Of a stretch of DNA of 5,834 nt, positions 1 to 5,788 are shown piece by piece. The position numbers were made by a program, and so were the translations under genes. The notes under the pieces are model-generated. The model was not told the origin of the DNA, searched no databases, and worked only from the letters and a program-made list of their open reading frames with translations. This DNA comes from Gammaproteobacteria bacterium (lineage in GTDB: Bacteria; Pseudomonadota; Gammaproteobacteria; Thiohalomonadales; Thiohalomonadaceae), in contig JADFYS010000138.1 in NCBI GenBank assembly GCA_015232955.1, positions 1 to 5,834 on the forward strand, given 5' to 3'. Numbering within the stretch: the first letter of the stretch is position 1; each line of letters starts with the position of its first letter.

Positions 1-92
1 ATCTGGCATGATCATTAGCGTGAAATACATTTCATAATCGAGGGTGACGCCGCACCATTCATGCAAGTTAGGATGAACCGTGTGCAGTGACT

Positions 93-1544
93 CTATTTTT
101 TTACCATCCCCAAGGCAGTCGCAACCCCCAGACCGTAGGCTGGGTCAGCCTTTAGGCAGTGATCGATATGCCGCTGCTTCACTACATCATCGACACCGGA
201 CAACTCCGCCGCAGTGTTGGTAAAAAGCAGTTGCTGCTGCTCTGAACTCATTAGGCGGAAAAGGTTCCCAGGCTGGGTAAAGTAGTCCTCATCGTCCTCA
301 CGAAAGTTCCAGCTCTCTGCTGCACCCTCCAGCGCCAGAGGTGGCTCCCCTGCATTGGGCTGCTCTTGCCACAGGCCGAGGCTGTTCGGTTCGTACGCCT
401 TATGACTACCGTAGTTGCCATCCACACGCATCGCCCCATCCCGATGAAAGCTGTGAACCGGGCAGCGGGGTTTGTTGACCGGAATCTGCGCATGATTGAC
501 CCCCAGACGGTAACGCTGAGCATCCCCATAGGAGAAGAGTCGTCCCTGCAGCATTTTGTCAGGAGAGAAGCCGATACCCGGGACAATGCTTGCGGGGTTA
601 AAAGCGGCCTGCTCCACTTCAGCAAAGTAGTTTTCGGGGTTTCGATTCAGCTCTAACACACCAACATCAATGAGTGGATAATCTTCATGTGACCACACCT
701 TGGTCAGATCAAAAGGGTGGAAGCGGTAGCTCGCTGCATCACTCTCCGGCATAATCTGCACCTTAAAATCCCAGCGCGGGAAGTTACCATCCTCAATCGC
801 CTGATAAAGATCTCGGTGATGACTCTCCCGATCTTTACCGATAATCGCCTCCGCTTCGCTGTTGGTGAGGTTTTCGATCCCTTGCTGACTCTTGAAGTGA
901 AACTTGACCCAGAAACGATCATTGTTATGGTTAATGAAACTAAAGGTGTGGCTGCCAAAGCCGTGCATATGGCGATAGGTGCGGGGAATTCCACGATCTG
1001 ACATCACCACGGTGATCTGGTGTAACGCTTCGGGAAGTAGCGTCCAGTAATCCCAGTTACTCTGAGAGCTACGCATATGGGTACGCGGATCGCGTTTGAC
1101 GGCGTGGTTGAGATCCGGAAACTTGAGGGGATCGCGTAGAAAGAAGACGGGAGTATTGTTGCCTACCATATCCCAGTTCCCCTCTTCGGTGTAGAACTTG
1201 ACTGCAAAGCCGCGAATATCACGCTCGGCATCAGCAGCCCCTCGCTCACCGGCAACGGTCGAAAATCGTGTAAAAACCGCACTCTCTTTACCCACCTCAG
1301 AGAAGAGTTTGGCCTTGGTATATTGAGTAATATCATGAGTGACTGTAAAAGTACCATAGGCGCCTGAACCTTTGGCGTGCATCCGTCTCTCGGGGATCAC
1401 CTCTCGATCAAAGTGGGCTAATTTTTCAATAAACCAGAAATCCTGAAGCAGCACAGGACCCCGTGGACCGGCCGTCTGCACATTCTGATTATCGGCTACC
1501 GGACAGCCATTGGTGGTGGTTAAATGGGTTGGTTTGTCGCTCAT
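93..1544 (-). CDS. katA: Haem catalase, small-subunit clade 3 type
   Basis: The product disproportionates H2O2 to water and oxygen in the cytoplasm. The 483-residue length fits small-subunit catalases, and there is no C-terminal flavodoxin-like extension. Visible family residues, in order, are the distal histidine H56 in RRMHAKGSGAYG, the distal asparagine N129 in DMVGNNTPVFFLRDP, and the proximal haem-ligand tyrosine Y339 in RLFSYGDAQRYRLG, with R335 before it. The spacing of H56, N129 and Y339 matches human H75, N148 and Y358 exactly. The start is well supported: AAAGGAG (1552-1558) lies seven bases before the ATG. The gene ends TAG and has no signal peptide. It lies 85 bases downstream of the cytochrome c peroxidase gene on the same strand, so the two form a peroxide-defence pair covering cytoplasm and periplasm. 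A hairpin with a T run separates them and leaves little room for a separate promoter. The family call is essentially certain; the exact gene name is by analogy. Confidence 0.97.
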   Translation of the reverse strand: MSDKPTHLTTTNGCPVADNQNVQTAGPRGPVLLQDFWFIEKLAHFDREVIPERRMHAKGSGAYGTFTVTHDITQYTKAKLFSEVGKESAVFTRFSTVAGERGAADAERDIRGFAVKFYTEEGNWDMVGNNTPVFFLRDPLKFPDLNHAVKRDPRTHMRSSQSNWDYWTLLPEALHQITVVMSDRGIPRTYRHMHGFGSHTFSFINHNNDRFWVKFHFKSQQGIENLTNSEAEAIIGKDRESHHRDLYQAIEDGNFPRWDFKVQIMPESDAASYRFHPFDLTKVWSHEDYPLIDVGVLELNRNPENYFAEVEQAAFNPASIVPGIGFSPDKMLQGRLFSYGDAQRYRLGVNHAQIPVNKPRCPVHSFHRDGAMRVDGNYGSHKAYEPNSLGLWQEQPNAGEPPLALEGAAESWNFREDDEDYFTQPGNLFRLMSSEQQQLLFTNTAAELSGVDDVVKQRHIDHCLKADPAYGLGVATALGMVKK

Positions 1545-1582
1545 CGTGCTTCTCCTTTGGAGAGTATGTGTTCAAACTCTGT

Positions 1583-1608
1583 AAAAGGGCTGCCATAATG
1601 ACAGCCCT
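1583..1608 (-). terminator. Rho-independent terminator or attenuator between peroxidase and catalase genes
   Basis: Read on the minus strand, AGGGCTG (1608-1602) pairs perfectly with CAGCCCT (1592-1586) around a nine-base loop, and the stem runs into TTTT. It begins about 20 bases after the peroxidase stop codon. The T run is short, so termination may be partial. Because catalase follows within about 40 bases, the hairpin could set the ratio of peroxidase to catalase transcript or act as an RNA processing or stability element. Confidence 0.75.
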
Positions 1609-1629
1609 CGATCAGTAGATAGCTGAACC

Positions 1630-2625
1630 CTAATCGAAAGGCTTCGGCTGAGGGGTTGCGTCGGTAGACGGTGGCAGAATCGGCATCTGAAAGCTAGGCT
1701 GATCTCCGGTCAGGGTCTTGAGGAAGGCGACAATCTGAGCATTCTCTTCGGCGTTAAACTTCCGACCAAGCTGCAGTTTTCCCATCAACTCTACCGCTTC
1801 GGTAAGGGTCTCTGCCTCGCCATCATGGAAGTAGGGGTAGGTCATTTCGACATTACGCAGGGTAGGTACTTTGAATTTGAAACGGTCTGCGTCCTTACCT
1901 GTGACCGCACTCAACCCCTCAGCCGGGCTGTTGGCCTGATAGGCTTCAACTACCCCCATCTTCTGAAAGGAGTTACCACCAATCGCTTCACCGTTGTGAC
2001 AAGCGATACAACCGCTACTCTTAAATAGTTCATAGCCCTTTTTCTCTTTCGCGGTAATGGCATCATTATCACCCAACAGCCAGCGGTCGAAACGGGCGTT
2101 GGGGGTGACTAGGGTCTTTTCAAATTCGGCAATAGCTTGCGTTACCTCATCGATGGTGATTTTATCTTTAGCAAAGACCTGTTTGAATTCAGTCACATAT
2201 TGTGGGATGGACTCAAGAACATCAATCGCGAGCGTGTGGGTCGCAGCCATCTCTCCGGGGTTAGCGATAGGACCGCCTGCCTGAGCCTTAAGGTCAGCAG
2301 CACGCCCGTCCCAGAACTGGGCAAGATTGAGGCTGGAGTTGAGTACCGTCGGTGCATTGATTGGACCGCGCTGCCAGTTATGGCCGATAGAGGTTTTGAG
2401 GTTATCCGTCCCTCCCATACTCAAATTGTGACATGAGTTGCAGGAGATAAAGCCCGACTTCGAGAGGCGGGGGTCAAAATAGAGCTTCTTTCCTAACTCC
2501 ACTTGGGCAAGGTTTATCTCCTGCACTGGGCGGATCGGATCGATAGGCTCTTTTGCCTGCAGCGAAAAAGAGGCGGTAGTGGCGATTACCATTACCGCAG
2601 GAAGAAGGTATTGCTTATGGGTCAT
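1630..2625 (-). CDS. ccpA: Di-heme cytochrome c peroxidase, periplasmic (CcpA/MauG superfamily)
   Basis: The product reduces H2O2 to water in the periplasm with electrons from small c-type cytochromes or similar donors. The open frame extends 40 codons further upstream, but the ATG at 2625 is preferred. It follows an AGGA Shine-Dalgarno sequence (ACGAGGATTTCACCT then ATG) and starts a typical signal peptide (MTHKQYLLPAVMVIATTASF, probable cleavage after SLQA). A promoter also lies inside the longer frame. The resulting 331 residues are the usual length. Two haem-binding CxxCH motifs are visible: C62-H66 (CNSCH) in the N-terminal peroxidatic domain and C206-H210 (CIACH) in the electron-transfer domain. 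Other family features are H81, FWDGRA (W105), NPGEMA (E125, position of the catalytic glutamate) and TYPYFHDGEAETL followed by M281. The H267-M281 spacing of 14 equals that of H261-M275 in the Pseudomonas enzyme, which makes M281 the likely distal ligand of the high-potential haem. The C-terminal LPPSTDATPQPKPF tail is typical. The two motifs argue for a classical bacterial peroxidase rather than MauG. Confidence 0.95.
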   Translation of the reverse strand: MTHKQYLLPAVMVIATTASFSLQAKEPIDPIRPVQEINLAQVELGKKLYFDPRLSKSGFISCNSCHNLSMGGTDNLKTSIGHNWQRGPINAPTVLNSSLNLAQFWDGRAADLKAQAGGPIANPGEMAATHTLAIDVLESIPQYVTEFKQVFAKDKITIDEVTQAIAEFEKTLVTPNARFDRWLLGDNDAITAKEKKGYELFKSSGCIACHNGEAIGGNSFQKMGVVEAYQANSPAEGLSAVTGKDADRFKFKVPTLRNVEMTYPYFHDGEAETLTEAVELMGKLQLGRKFNAEENAQIVAFLKTLTGDQPSFQMPILPPSTDATPQPKPFD

Positions 2626-2650
2626 AGGTGAAATCCTCGTAGATGAATGA

Positions 2651-2680
2651 ATAATATAAACGGTAGATAGATATTGCCAA
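2651..2680 (-). promoter_or_regulatory. Sigma70-like promoter of the cytochrome c peroxidase gene
   Basis: On the minus strand, TTGGCA (2680-2675) is a good -35 box. It is followed after 16 bases by TATATT (2658-2653), or after 18 bases by TATTAT (2656-2651). Transcription would begin near 2645 and leave a leader of about 20 bases containing the Shine-Dalgarno sequence. This placement argues against the longer upstream reading of the peroxidase gene. No convincing OxyR or FNR site was found next to it. Confidence 0.65.
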
Positions 2681-2723
2681 GAACCCTGGAAACACTGGAT
2701 TTCAGGGAGTCGAGAAGAGTGGC

Positions 2724-2751
2724 TATTCAAGGCATGAAGCCGCATGAATAG
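2724..2751 (+). repeat. Direct repeat copy 1, intergenic
   Basis: TATTCAAGGCATGAAG at 2724-2739 is repeated exactly at 2881-2896. Similarity continues weakly for about 12 more bases (CCGCATGAATAG here, TCCTATGAAAAC in copy 2). The 16-base identity in a short non-coding stretch is unlikely by chance. Both copies are preceded by further loosely similar sequence (CTGGAAnC near 2688 and 2860, TTTCAGG near 2700 and 2873), so a larger diverged unit may be present. Confidence 0.7.
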
Positions 2752-2773
2752 TCATTCTATTCAAAGGCTTCAT
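2734..2773. repeat. 40-base imperfect inverted repeat (hairpin or cruciform)
   Basis: ATGAAGCC (2734-2741) pairs with GGCTTCAT (2766-2773). After a small internal loop, TGAATAG (2745-2751) pairs with CTATTCA (2757-2763), closing a five-base loop TCATT. That gives fifteen perfect pairs. An alternative pairing uses the upstream CTATTCA (2723-2729) with TGAATAG (2745-2751), so two mutually exclusive structures are possible. There is no T run, so this is more like a REP-type or processing element than a terminator. It lies 50-90 bases upstream of the peroxidase promoter. Confidence 0.7.
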
Positions 2774-2783
2774 AACGCACGAC

Positions 2784-2847
2784 TGCAAGGATGCAGGAGG
2801 TAGTGCGAAGCAGGAGCCAGAGCCGAGAAGAGTCGCGCTTATCGGCT
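2784..2847. repeat. Short reiterated and palindromic elements in the intergenic region
   Basis: TGCA-AGGA-TGCA, the heptamer GCAGGAG twice (2793-2799 and 2810-2816), and an inverted repeat AGCCGA (2821-2826) with TCGGCT (2842-2847) lie together here. CGAGAAGAGT at 2824-2833 also occurs at 2711-2720. The density of small repeats suggests a dispersed intergenic repeat rather than coding sequence, and no open frame of note crosses it. Whether it recurs elsewhere in the genome cannot be seen from this window. Confidence 0.45.
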
Positions 2848-2880
2848 TTCTGGAACCAGCGTTTTCAGGTATCTTGGGTA

Positions 2881-2908
2881 TATTCAAGGCATGAAGTCCT
2901 ATGAAAAC
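2881..2908 (+). repeat. Direct repeat copy 2, intergenic
   Basis: This is the second copy of the 16-base identity described at 2724-2739, offset by 157 bases. It lies directly against the probable terminator of the transposase-like gene. It may therefore mark the boundary between chromosomal repeat sequence and the mobile module, or belong to a dispersed intergenic repeat family. Confidence 0.7.
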
Positions 2909-2930
2909 AATTGGCGGTTGGATTTGCCAA
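2904..2930 (-). terminator. Probable terminator of the transposase-like gene
   Basis: On the minus strand, TTGGC (2930-2926) and GCCAA (2915-2911) form a five-pair stem with a ten-base loop, followed by TTGTTTT. It begins eight bases after the TGA of the transposase-like gene. The stem is short, so the terminator would be modest, but its position and the T-rich tail fit a terminator. Confidence 0.5.
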
Positions 2931-2938
2931 AAATACGA

Positions 2939-4756
2939 TCAATTCCCCAGCATTTTGATCAATCTCTGAGGTAGATCAGGTATCTTAAACAGTCGGCACA
3001 TCCGCTTCGGGTATTTCCGCCAACGTCGCTCATTTTCTTTTTCCTCTTGGCGAACCTGCTGGATATCAATCTCAGCAAAACGGTCAGCAAGGCTTCCTTT
3101 GCCTTTCAGCAAGATACTGACATATTCCGGGTTGGATAAATTCCTGACCAAAGGGGTATCCGCCAACATCCCCTTCAATGTTTTTGCCAATGAATGCAAG
3201 CCACTTTTCTTGCGCCGATCGCGCTTCAGAAAGCGAAAGGACTGCTCCATTAGGTTATTCGTTCGCTGCGGTTGGATTGTCAGTTTGCCCGATGGTGTCT
3301 CCACCTCAATGGGATCGGCAAACAACTTGTCCCAGTACTTATCAAGTTGCTTGACCATTTTGTGGTAACTGGTATCGCTTGCCGCCAGTGAGACGATCTT
3401 CGATGAATGGCGAAATTGGCTCACCCGGCTTTCGATGGTCTTTATGTCATCATCACCCGGGTCATTTAGGCCGGGGGTTTTATCGGGGCAGGCGATCCTC
3501 ATGGCCTTTCTCAACGCATCAAATAGCTGCGTCTTTTCCAGCATTCTTTGCGCCAGCTTCTTCAGCGCCGGGTCGGCCAATGTCCGCTGCATCACACCAA
3601 GGGGAATACCTTCGACACCCTGCTGTTTCAACTGCTTCAACATCGGATAGGTTTCCTGCAAACGCCGATAGAATTCAAGGTGTGGTCGGTCGAACGGGAA
3701 CCCCAGCCCGTGGCTGGCGCTGCTGTATTCCAGTACCCAAGAGACCAACAGGTAGGTCATTATCCGTTGATCAAGATCTTTGCCCACGCATCGAAATGAG
3801 CGGATGTTCAAATACCCTGCCAAGCTATCGGAAAGCAACGGGGTTTCATCAATGACTGATTTCAGCTGCTTTGCACACTTTTTGAGTTTTGCCTGAACGT
3901 TATAGGAACGGGTATAGCGGCGGAGGGTGCGGTACTCGAAATCGAATAGATCCTTGCCCAGATCTCGCAGGAAATGGAAGTGGCAGATGAAATCGGCGAT
4001 GCCGGGGAACACTTGTCTGACGGACTTCAGGATAGCGCCTCCCATGTCATGGACGCAACCGATGGGCGAGCCATACTCCGATTCTAGTTGTTGTAGCAGT
4101 GGGATGATATGCTGGCTGTCCTCCGTTGGCATCTTCCTGTTGCCCAGTACGATGTTGCCCAACCCGTCGATGCAGCTGAACAGATGTGGGCTGTCGCCTT
4201 CACAGGTACCATCCATGTGCAGGATATAGCCGCCACCTACCTCCATATGGTGTTTGAGTGCTTCACTGCACTCACGGTGGGCCAGCATCAGGTAAACAAT
4301 AAAGCGTTTGCCCAGGAAACGGATTTCATTCTCGGAGATGGCGACATTTCTTGCCGCCAGTTCGGATCGGATTTGTGATTCGGCGCGGCAACCGGTAAAC
4401 AATGCCCTGCCGACAAATTCAATCACGTCGAACCCGAATTTACCGCCCTGTGGTGTCAACGCGCGTAATTCTTCCGAACGATAAATCGCCTGACAGTGTT
4501 TGCACCGCAGCTGTGTTTCCACGGACTGAAACTCGCCCACATCAAGCGTGGTCACCAATTTGCGGACCGTCTTGTAGACCAGTACTTCTCCACCGCAACA
4601 ACTACACTGGTTCTCCGTAGGGTGGAAATGCAATTGTGGCCTTTGCGGGAATAGATGACAAGCGCTGAAGCCGTCCGTCAGACGGTCAATCATTGAGCGC
4701 AGCAGCTGGATCCTTTCATGATCCGTTTTTTTTAATGTCATAGGTGGCCAAAACAT
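2939..4756 (-). CDS. DDE transposase-like protein with zinc-finger N-terminus, MULE/IS256-like core
   Basis: This is probably the transposase of a two-gene mobile element; it was not assigned to a named IS family. A four-cysteine zinc motif (C51-x2-C54 and C85-x2-C88) is followed by a helical segment with GGKFGFDVIEFVGRALF. The catalytic core then has D182 in LHMDGTCEGDSPHLF, D237 in GCVHDMGGAI, a CxxH motif (C258-H261, ICHFHFLRDLGKDL) and, after a helical insertion of about 240 residues, E504 in TNNLMEQSFRFLKRDRRKK. A CxxH between the second D and the E is a hallmark of MULE/IS256-type transposases. The C-terminus is basic. The frame appears intact, so the protein may be active. Numbering uses the ATG at 4756. 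An ATG five codons later (4741) is equally plausible, and neither has a good Shine-Dalgarno sequence. The start overlaps the upstream gene by 41 or 26 bases, so translational coupling or slippage at an A8 run is likely. A role outside transposition cannot be excluded from sequence alone. Confidence 0.8.
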   Translation of the reverse strand: MFWPPMTLKKTDHERIQLLRSMIDRLTDGFSACHLFPQRPQLHFHPTENQCSCCGGEVLVYKTVRKLVTTLDVGEFQSVETQLRCKHCQAIYRSEELRALTPQGGKFGFDVIEFVGRALFTGCRAESQIRSELAARNVAISENEIRFLGKRFIVYLMLAHRECSEALKHHMEVGGGYILHMDGTCEGDSPHLFSCIDGLGNIVLGNRKMPTEDSQHIIPLLQQLESEYGSPIGCVHDMGGAILKSVRQVFPGIADFICHFHFLRDLGKDLFDFEYRTLRRYTRSYNVQAKLKKCAKQLKSVIDETPLLSDSLAGYLNIRSFRCVGKDLDQRIMTYLLVSWVLEYSSASHGLGFPFDRPHLEFYRRLQETYPMLKQLKQQGVEGIPLGVMQRTLADPALKKLAQRMLEKTQLFDALRKAMRIACPDKTPGLNDPGDDDIKTIESRVSQFRHSSKIVSLAASDTSYHKMVKQLDKYWDKLFADPIEVETPSGKLTIQPQRTNNLMEQSFRFLKRDRRKKSGLHSLAKTLKGMLADTPLVRNLSNPEYVSILLKGKGSLADRFAEIDIQQVRQEEKENERRWRKYPKRMCRLFKIPDLPQRLIKMLGN

Positions 4757-5381
4757 AAACCAGTTGCTGCTGCGGTACGAGGATTCCTTTCATTTTCAAT
4801 CGTGAACCTAACTCGGATTCATCAATGGCACGCCCATCTCCCTGAATAATCTCGAGCAGGATGTTGATGATGACGGACTCTGGTGGCAAGGCCATGCCGA
4901 TCGCTTCCTCACCTAGTGCTTCTCTCTCTCGCCATTGCGTCTGCGCCCGTGAGGCCTCTTGACTCAGGTAAACGAATGGCTGTCCGGGTGAAGACTTGCG
5001 CCTGAGCATATCGACCTTGATCAAATGAGTGAGCGCATTTTGCACCGGGATGCGCAGCAGAGCCTTCAATTCCTTGTGGGTCATGCCGGCGGACGAAGCC
5101 GAAACAATTGCCGTCAGTGTGCTTTTGAGAGTCCCATATTTTGAAAAGGCGATTTGACCGTAAAACCACAGGCCGTCCCGATTGAATGTAACGGTTGATT
5201 TGAGAGCATGGTATTGACCGGCATGTGAATAGCTGGTGTGTAGCTCAACCTGTTGCAAATCCCGGAACAAACTGCTTCGCGCTCTGTCTGCAAGCGCGTT
5301 TCGCAGCTGTTTGAGCGACAAGACGGTTTTTGACTGGAGCAGTTGTCGAATACGGTCTGGGTAAGGCAGTTGTTCGGTCAT
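4716..5381 (-). CDS. Winged-helix-like DNA-binding protein, partner of the transposase-like gene
   Basis: Probably a DNA-binding accessory or regulator of the adjacent transposase-like gene; the precise function is not known. From the ATG at 5381 the protein has 221 residues and is soluble, with no signal or membrane segment. Residues 20-60 (SLKQLRNALADRARSSLFRDL) look like a first helix-turn-helix. A middle part with TSYSHAGQYHAL and GLWFYGQIAFSKYGTL leads to a second one near 85-140 (SAGMTHKELKALLRIPVQNAL then a basic wing RRKSSPGQPFVYLS). An acidic helical tail ends in IKKNGS. The frame stays open upstream to a GTG at 5531. That extension is filled with inverted and direct repeats and has no ribosome binding site, so 5381 is preferred; the ATG at 5399 is an alternative. 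No strong Shine-Dalgarno precedes any choice. From memory, similar proteins often precede large transposases of this kind, but this was not checked. Confidence 0.7.
   Translation of the reverse strand: MTEQLPYPDRIRQLLQSKTVLSLKQLRNALADRARSSLFRDLQQVELHTSYSHAGQYHALKSTVTFNRDGLWFYGQIAFSKYGTLKSTLTAIVSASSAGMTHKELKALLRIPVQNALTHLIKVDMLRRKSSPGQPFVYLSQEASRAQTQWREREALGEEAIGMALPPESVIINILLEIIQGDGRAIDESELGSRLKMKGILVPQQQLVYVLATYDIKKNGS
4726..4733 (-). other. A8 homopolymer run in the gene overlap, candidate slippage site
   Basis: The coding strand reads ATT-AAA-AAA-AAC-GGA-TCA-TGA in the frame of the upstream gene and TTA-AAA-AAA-ACG-GAT in the frame of the transposase-like gene. The second frame is +1 relative to the first. 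Loss of one A or gain of two A by RNA polymerase slippage, or a +1 or -2 ribosomal shift, would fuse the two proteins. A conventional -1 shift would instead stop after about 12 codons. Simple translational reinitiation is the alternative. Confidence 0.45.
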
Positions 5382-5393
5382 ATTGAGACTATT

Positions 5394-5424
5394 ATGCATA
5401 GTTGACGAATTCAATGCATAGTTG
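5394..5424. repeat. 11-base direct repeat with 20-base period, operator-like
   Basis: ATGCATAGTTG occurs at 5394-5404 and again exactly at 5414-5424, each containing the palindrome ATGCAT. The 20-base period is close to two helical turns and is not a multiple of three, which argues against coding function. It lies just upstream of the preferred start of the helix-turn-helix gene. It may be an autoregulatory operator or a subterminal binding site for the element's own proteins. Confidence 0.55.
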
Positions 5425-5425
5425 T

Positions 5426-5439
5426 CCCACATTGGTGGG
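5426..5439. repeat. Short inverted repeat next to the direct repeats
   Basis: CCCAC (5426-5430) and GTGGG (5435-5439) flank four bases. It abuts the 11-base direct repeat and adds to the cluster of symmetric sequences upstream of the helix-turn-helix gene. Taken alone it is weak. Confidence 0.3.
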
Positions 5440-5466
5440 CAAAACGCCAATATTGACCGCTGTGAG

Positions 5467-5490
5467 TGAGCACGATAATCGATGTGCTCA
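5467..5490. promoter_or_regulatory. Operator-like inverted repeat TGAGCAC-N10-GTGCTCA
   Basis: Perfect seven-base arms (5467-5473 and 5484-5490) flank ten bases, a layout typical of a site for a dimeric DNA-binding protein. It lies about 85-110 bases upstream of the helix-turn-helix gene start. The binding protein is unknown; the adjacent gene product is the obvious candidate. Confidence 0.45.
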
Positions 5491-5527
5491 TGTTCACGTT
5501 GTTTAAGGGGATTGCCACTTTTTAGCA

Positions 5528-5579
5528 GCACTGGCTATGAAACACTGAGGGCATCTTTGACTTTCAGTGAAGCCAGTGC
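5528..5579. repeat. Long imperfect hairpin at the head of the mobile module
   Basis: GCACTGGCT (5528-5536) pairs perfectly with AGCCAGTGC (5571-5579). Inside it CACTGA (5543-5548) pairs with TCAGTG (5564-5569), with six unpaired bases on one side, one on the other, and a 15-base loop. It could be an element end, a structure blocking outside transcription into the module, or a terminator stem shared with the next hairpin. No matching sequence was found near 2900. Confidence 0.6.
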
Positions 5580-5597
5580 CGCGAAAAAGCGGCTTTA
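5578..5597 (+). terminator. Possible weak terminator hairpin, plus strand
   Basis: GCCGC (5578-5582) pairs with GCGGC (5589-5593) around GAAAAA and is followed by TTTA. The T run is only three bases and no plus-strand gene was identified upstream, so the call is tentative. Its base overlaps the end of the larger hairpin by two bases. Confidence 0.25.
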
Positions 5598-5633
5598 GTT
5601 GGGAATTATTTGATGGGAAAGAAAAAATCTCCA

Positions 5634-5788
5634 ATAAATCAGTTCCATCAATTATTGAAAGAAACTCCTCCACACCCTCACTTAATTTAAAAACCCTTAT
5701 CTTTCAATTGCGTGTACAGATCGGCATCAATTAATTTGATTATAAATCCTCAAAATCCCATCAATTATTCTGCTTACGCTCACTTAAT
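5634..5788. repeat. Diverged AT-rich direct repeat in gene-free region
   Basis: Three words recur in the same order: ATAAATC (5634-5640, 5742-5748), CCATCAATTATT (5645-5656, 5758-5769) and CTCACTTAAT (5677-5686, 5779-5788). The two units are about 53 and 47 bases with indels between the words. The sequence from 5582 to 5834 is AT-rich with no confident gene. It could be an intergenic repeat family or a decayed duplicated coding segment, since the minus strand has a 66-codon frame without an ATG start (5503-5703, including LSEGVEEFLSIIDGTDLLEI). Confidence 0.5.

Noticed and set aside
1..100. Open minus-strand frame running off the left edge (containing LHEWCGVTLDYEMYFTLM)
   Set aside because: It lacks a ribosome binding site, its only ATG starts lie near the edge, and too little sequence is present to support a gene. 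Segment 1-92 is otherwise featureless apart from a short palindrome.
2626..2745. Forty extra N-terminal codons of the peroxidase gene
   Set aside because: The extension would precede a standard signal peptide and contains the promoter. The ATG at 2625 has a good Shine-Dalgarno sequence.
2748..2760. ATAG-N5-CTAT as an OxyR site upstream of the peroxidase promoter
   Set aside because: OxyR sites have ATAG-N7-CTAT spacing and two such elements. Here the spacer is five and the sequence is better explained as part of the 40-base inverted repeat.
3379..3855. 158-codon open frame on the plus strand inside the transposase-like gene
   Set aside because: It lies wholly opposite a convincing minus-strand gene with catalytic motifs, its translation is of low-complexity shadow type, and it has no supporting ribosome binding site.
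4716..4756. Classical -1 ribosomal frameshift on the A8 run
   Set aside because: The -1 frame meets a stop after about a dozen codons. Only a +1 or -2 change joins the two genes.
5382..5531. N-terminal extension of the helix-turn-helix protein to a GTG at 5531
   Set aside because: The segment is packed with inverted and direct repeats, including one with a non-triplet period, and the GTG sits inside a hairpin arm with no ribosome binding site.
5482..5598. Small plus-strand frame (MCSCSRCLRGLPLF onward, 38 codons)
   Set aside because: It has no ribosome binding site, runs through the operator-like repeat and the long hairpin, and resembles nothing recognised.
2881..5600. Terminal inverted repeats and target-site duplication for the module
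   Set aside because: Both ends were compared by eye. Only a short direct match (CTATGAAA near 2899 and 5535) was found, which is not inverted and could be chance.
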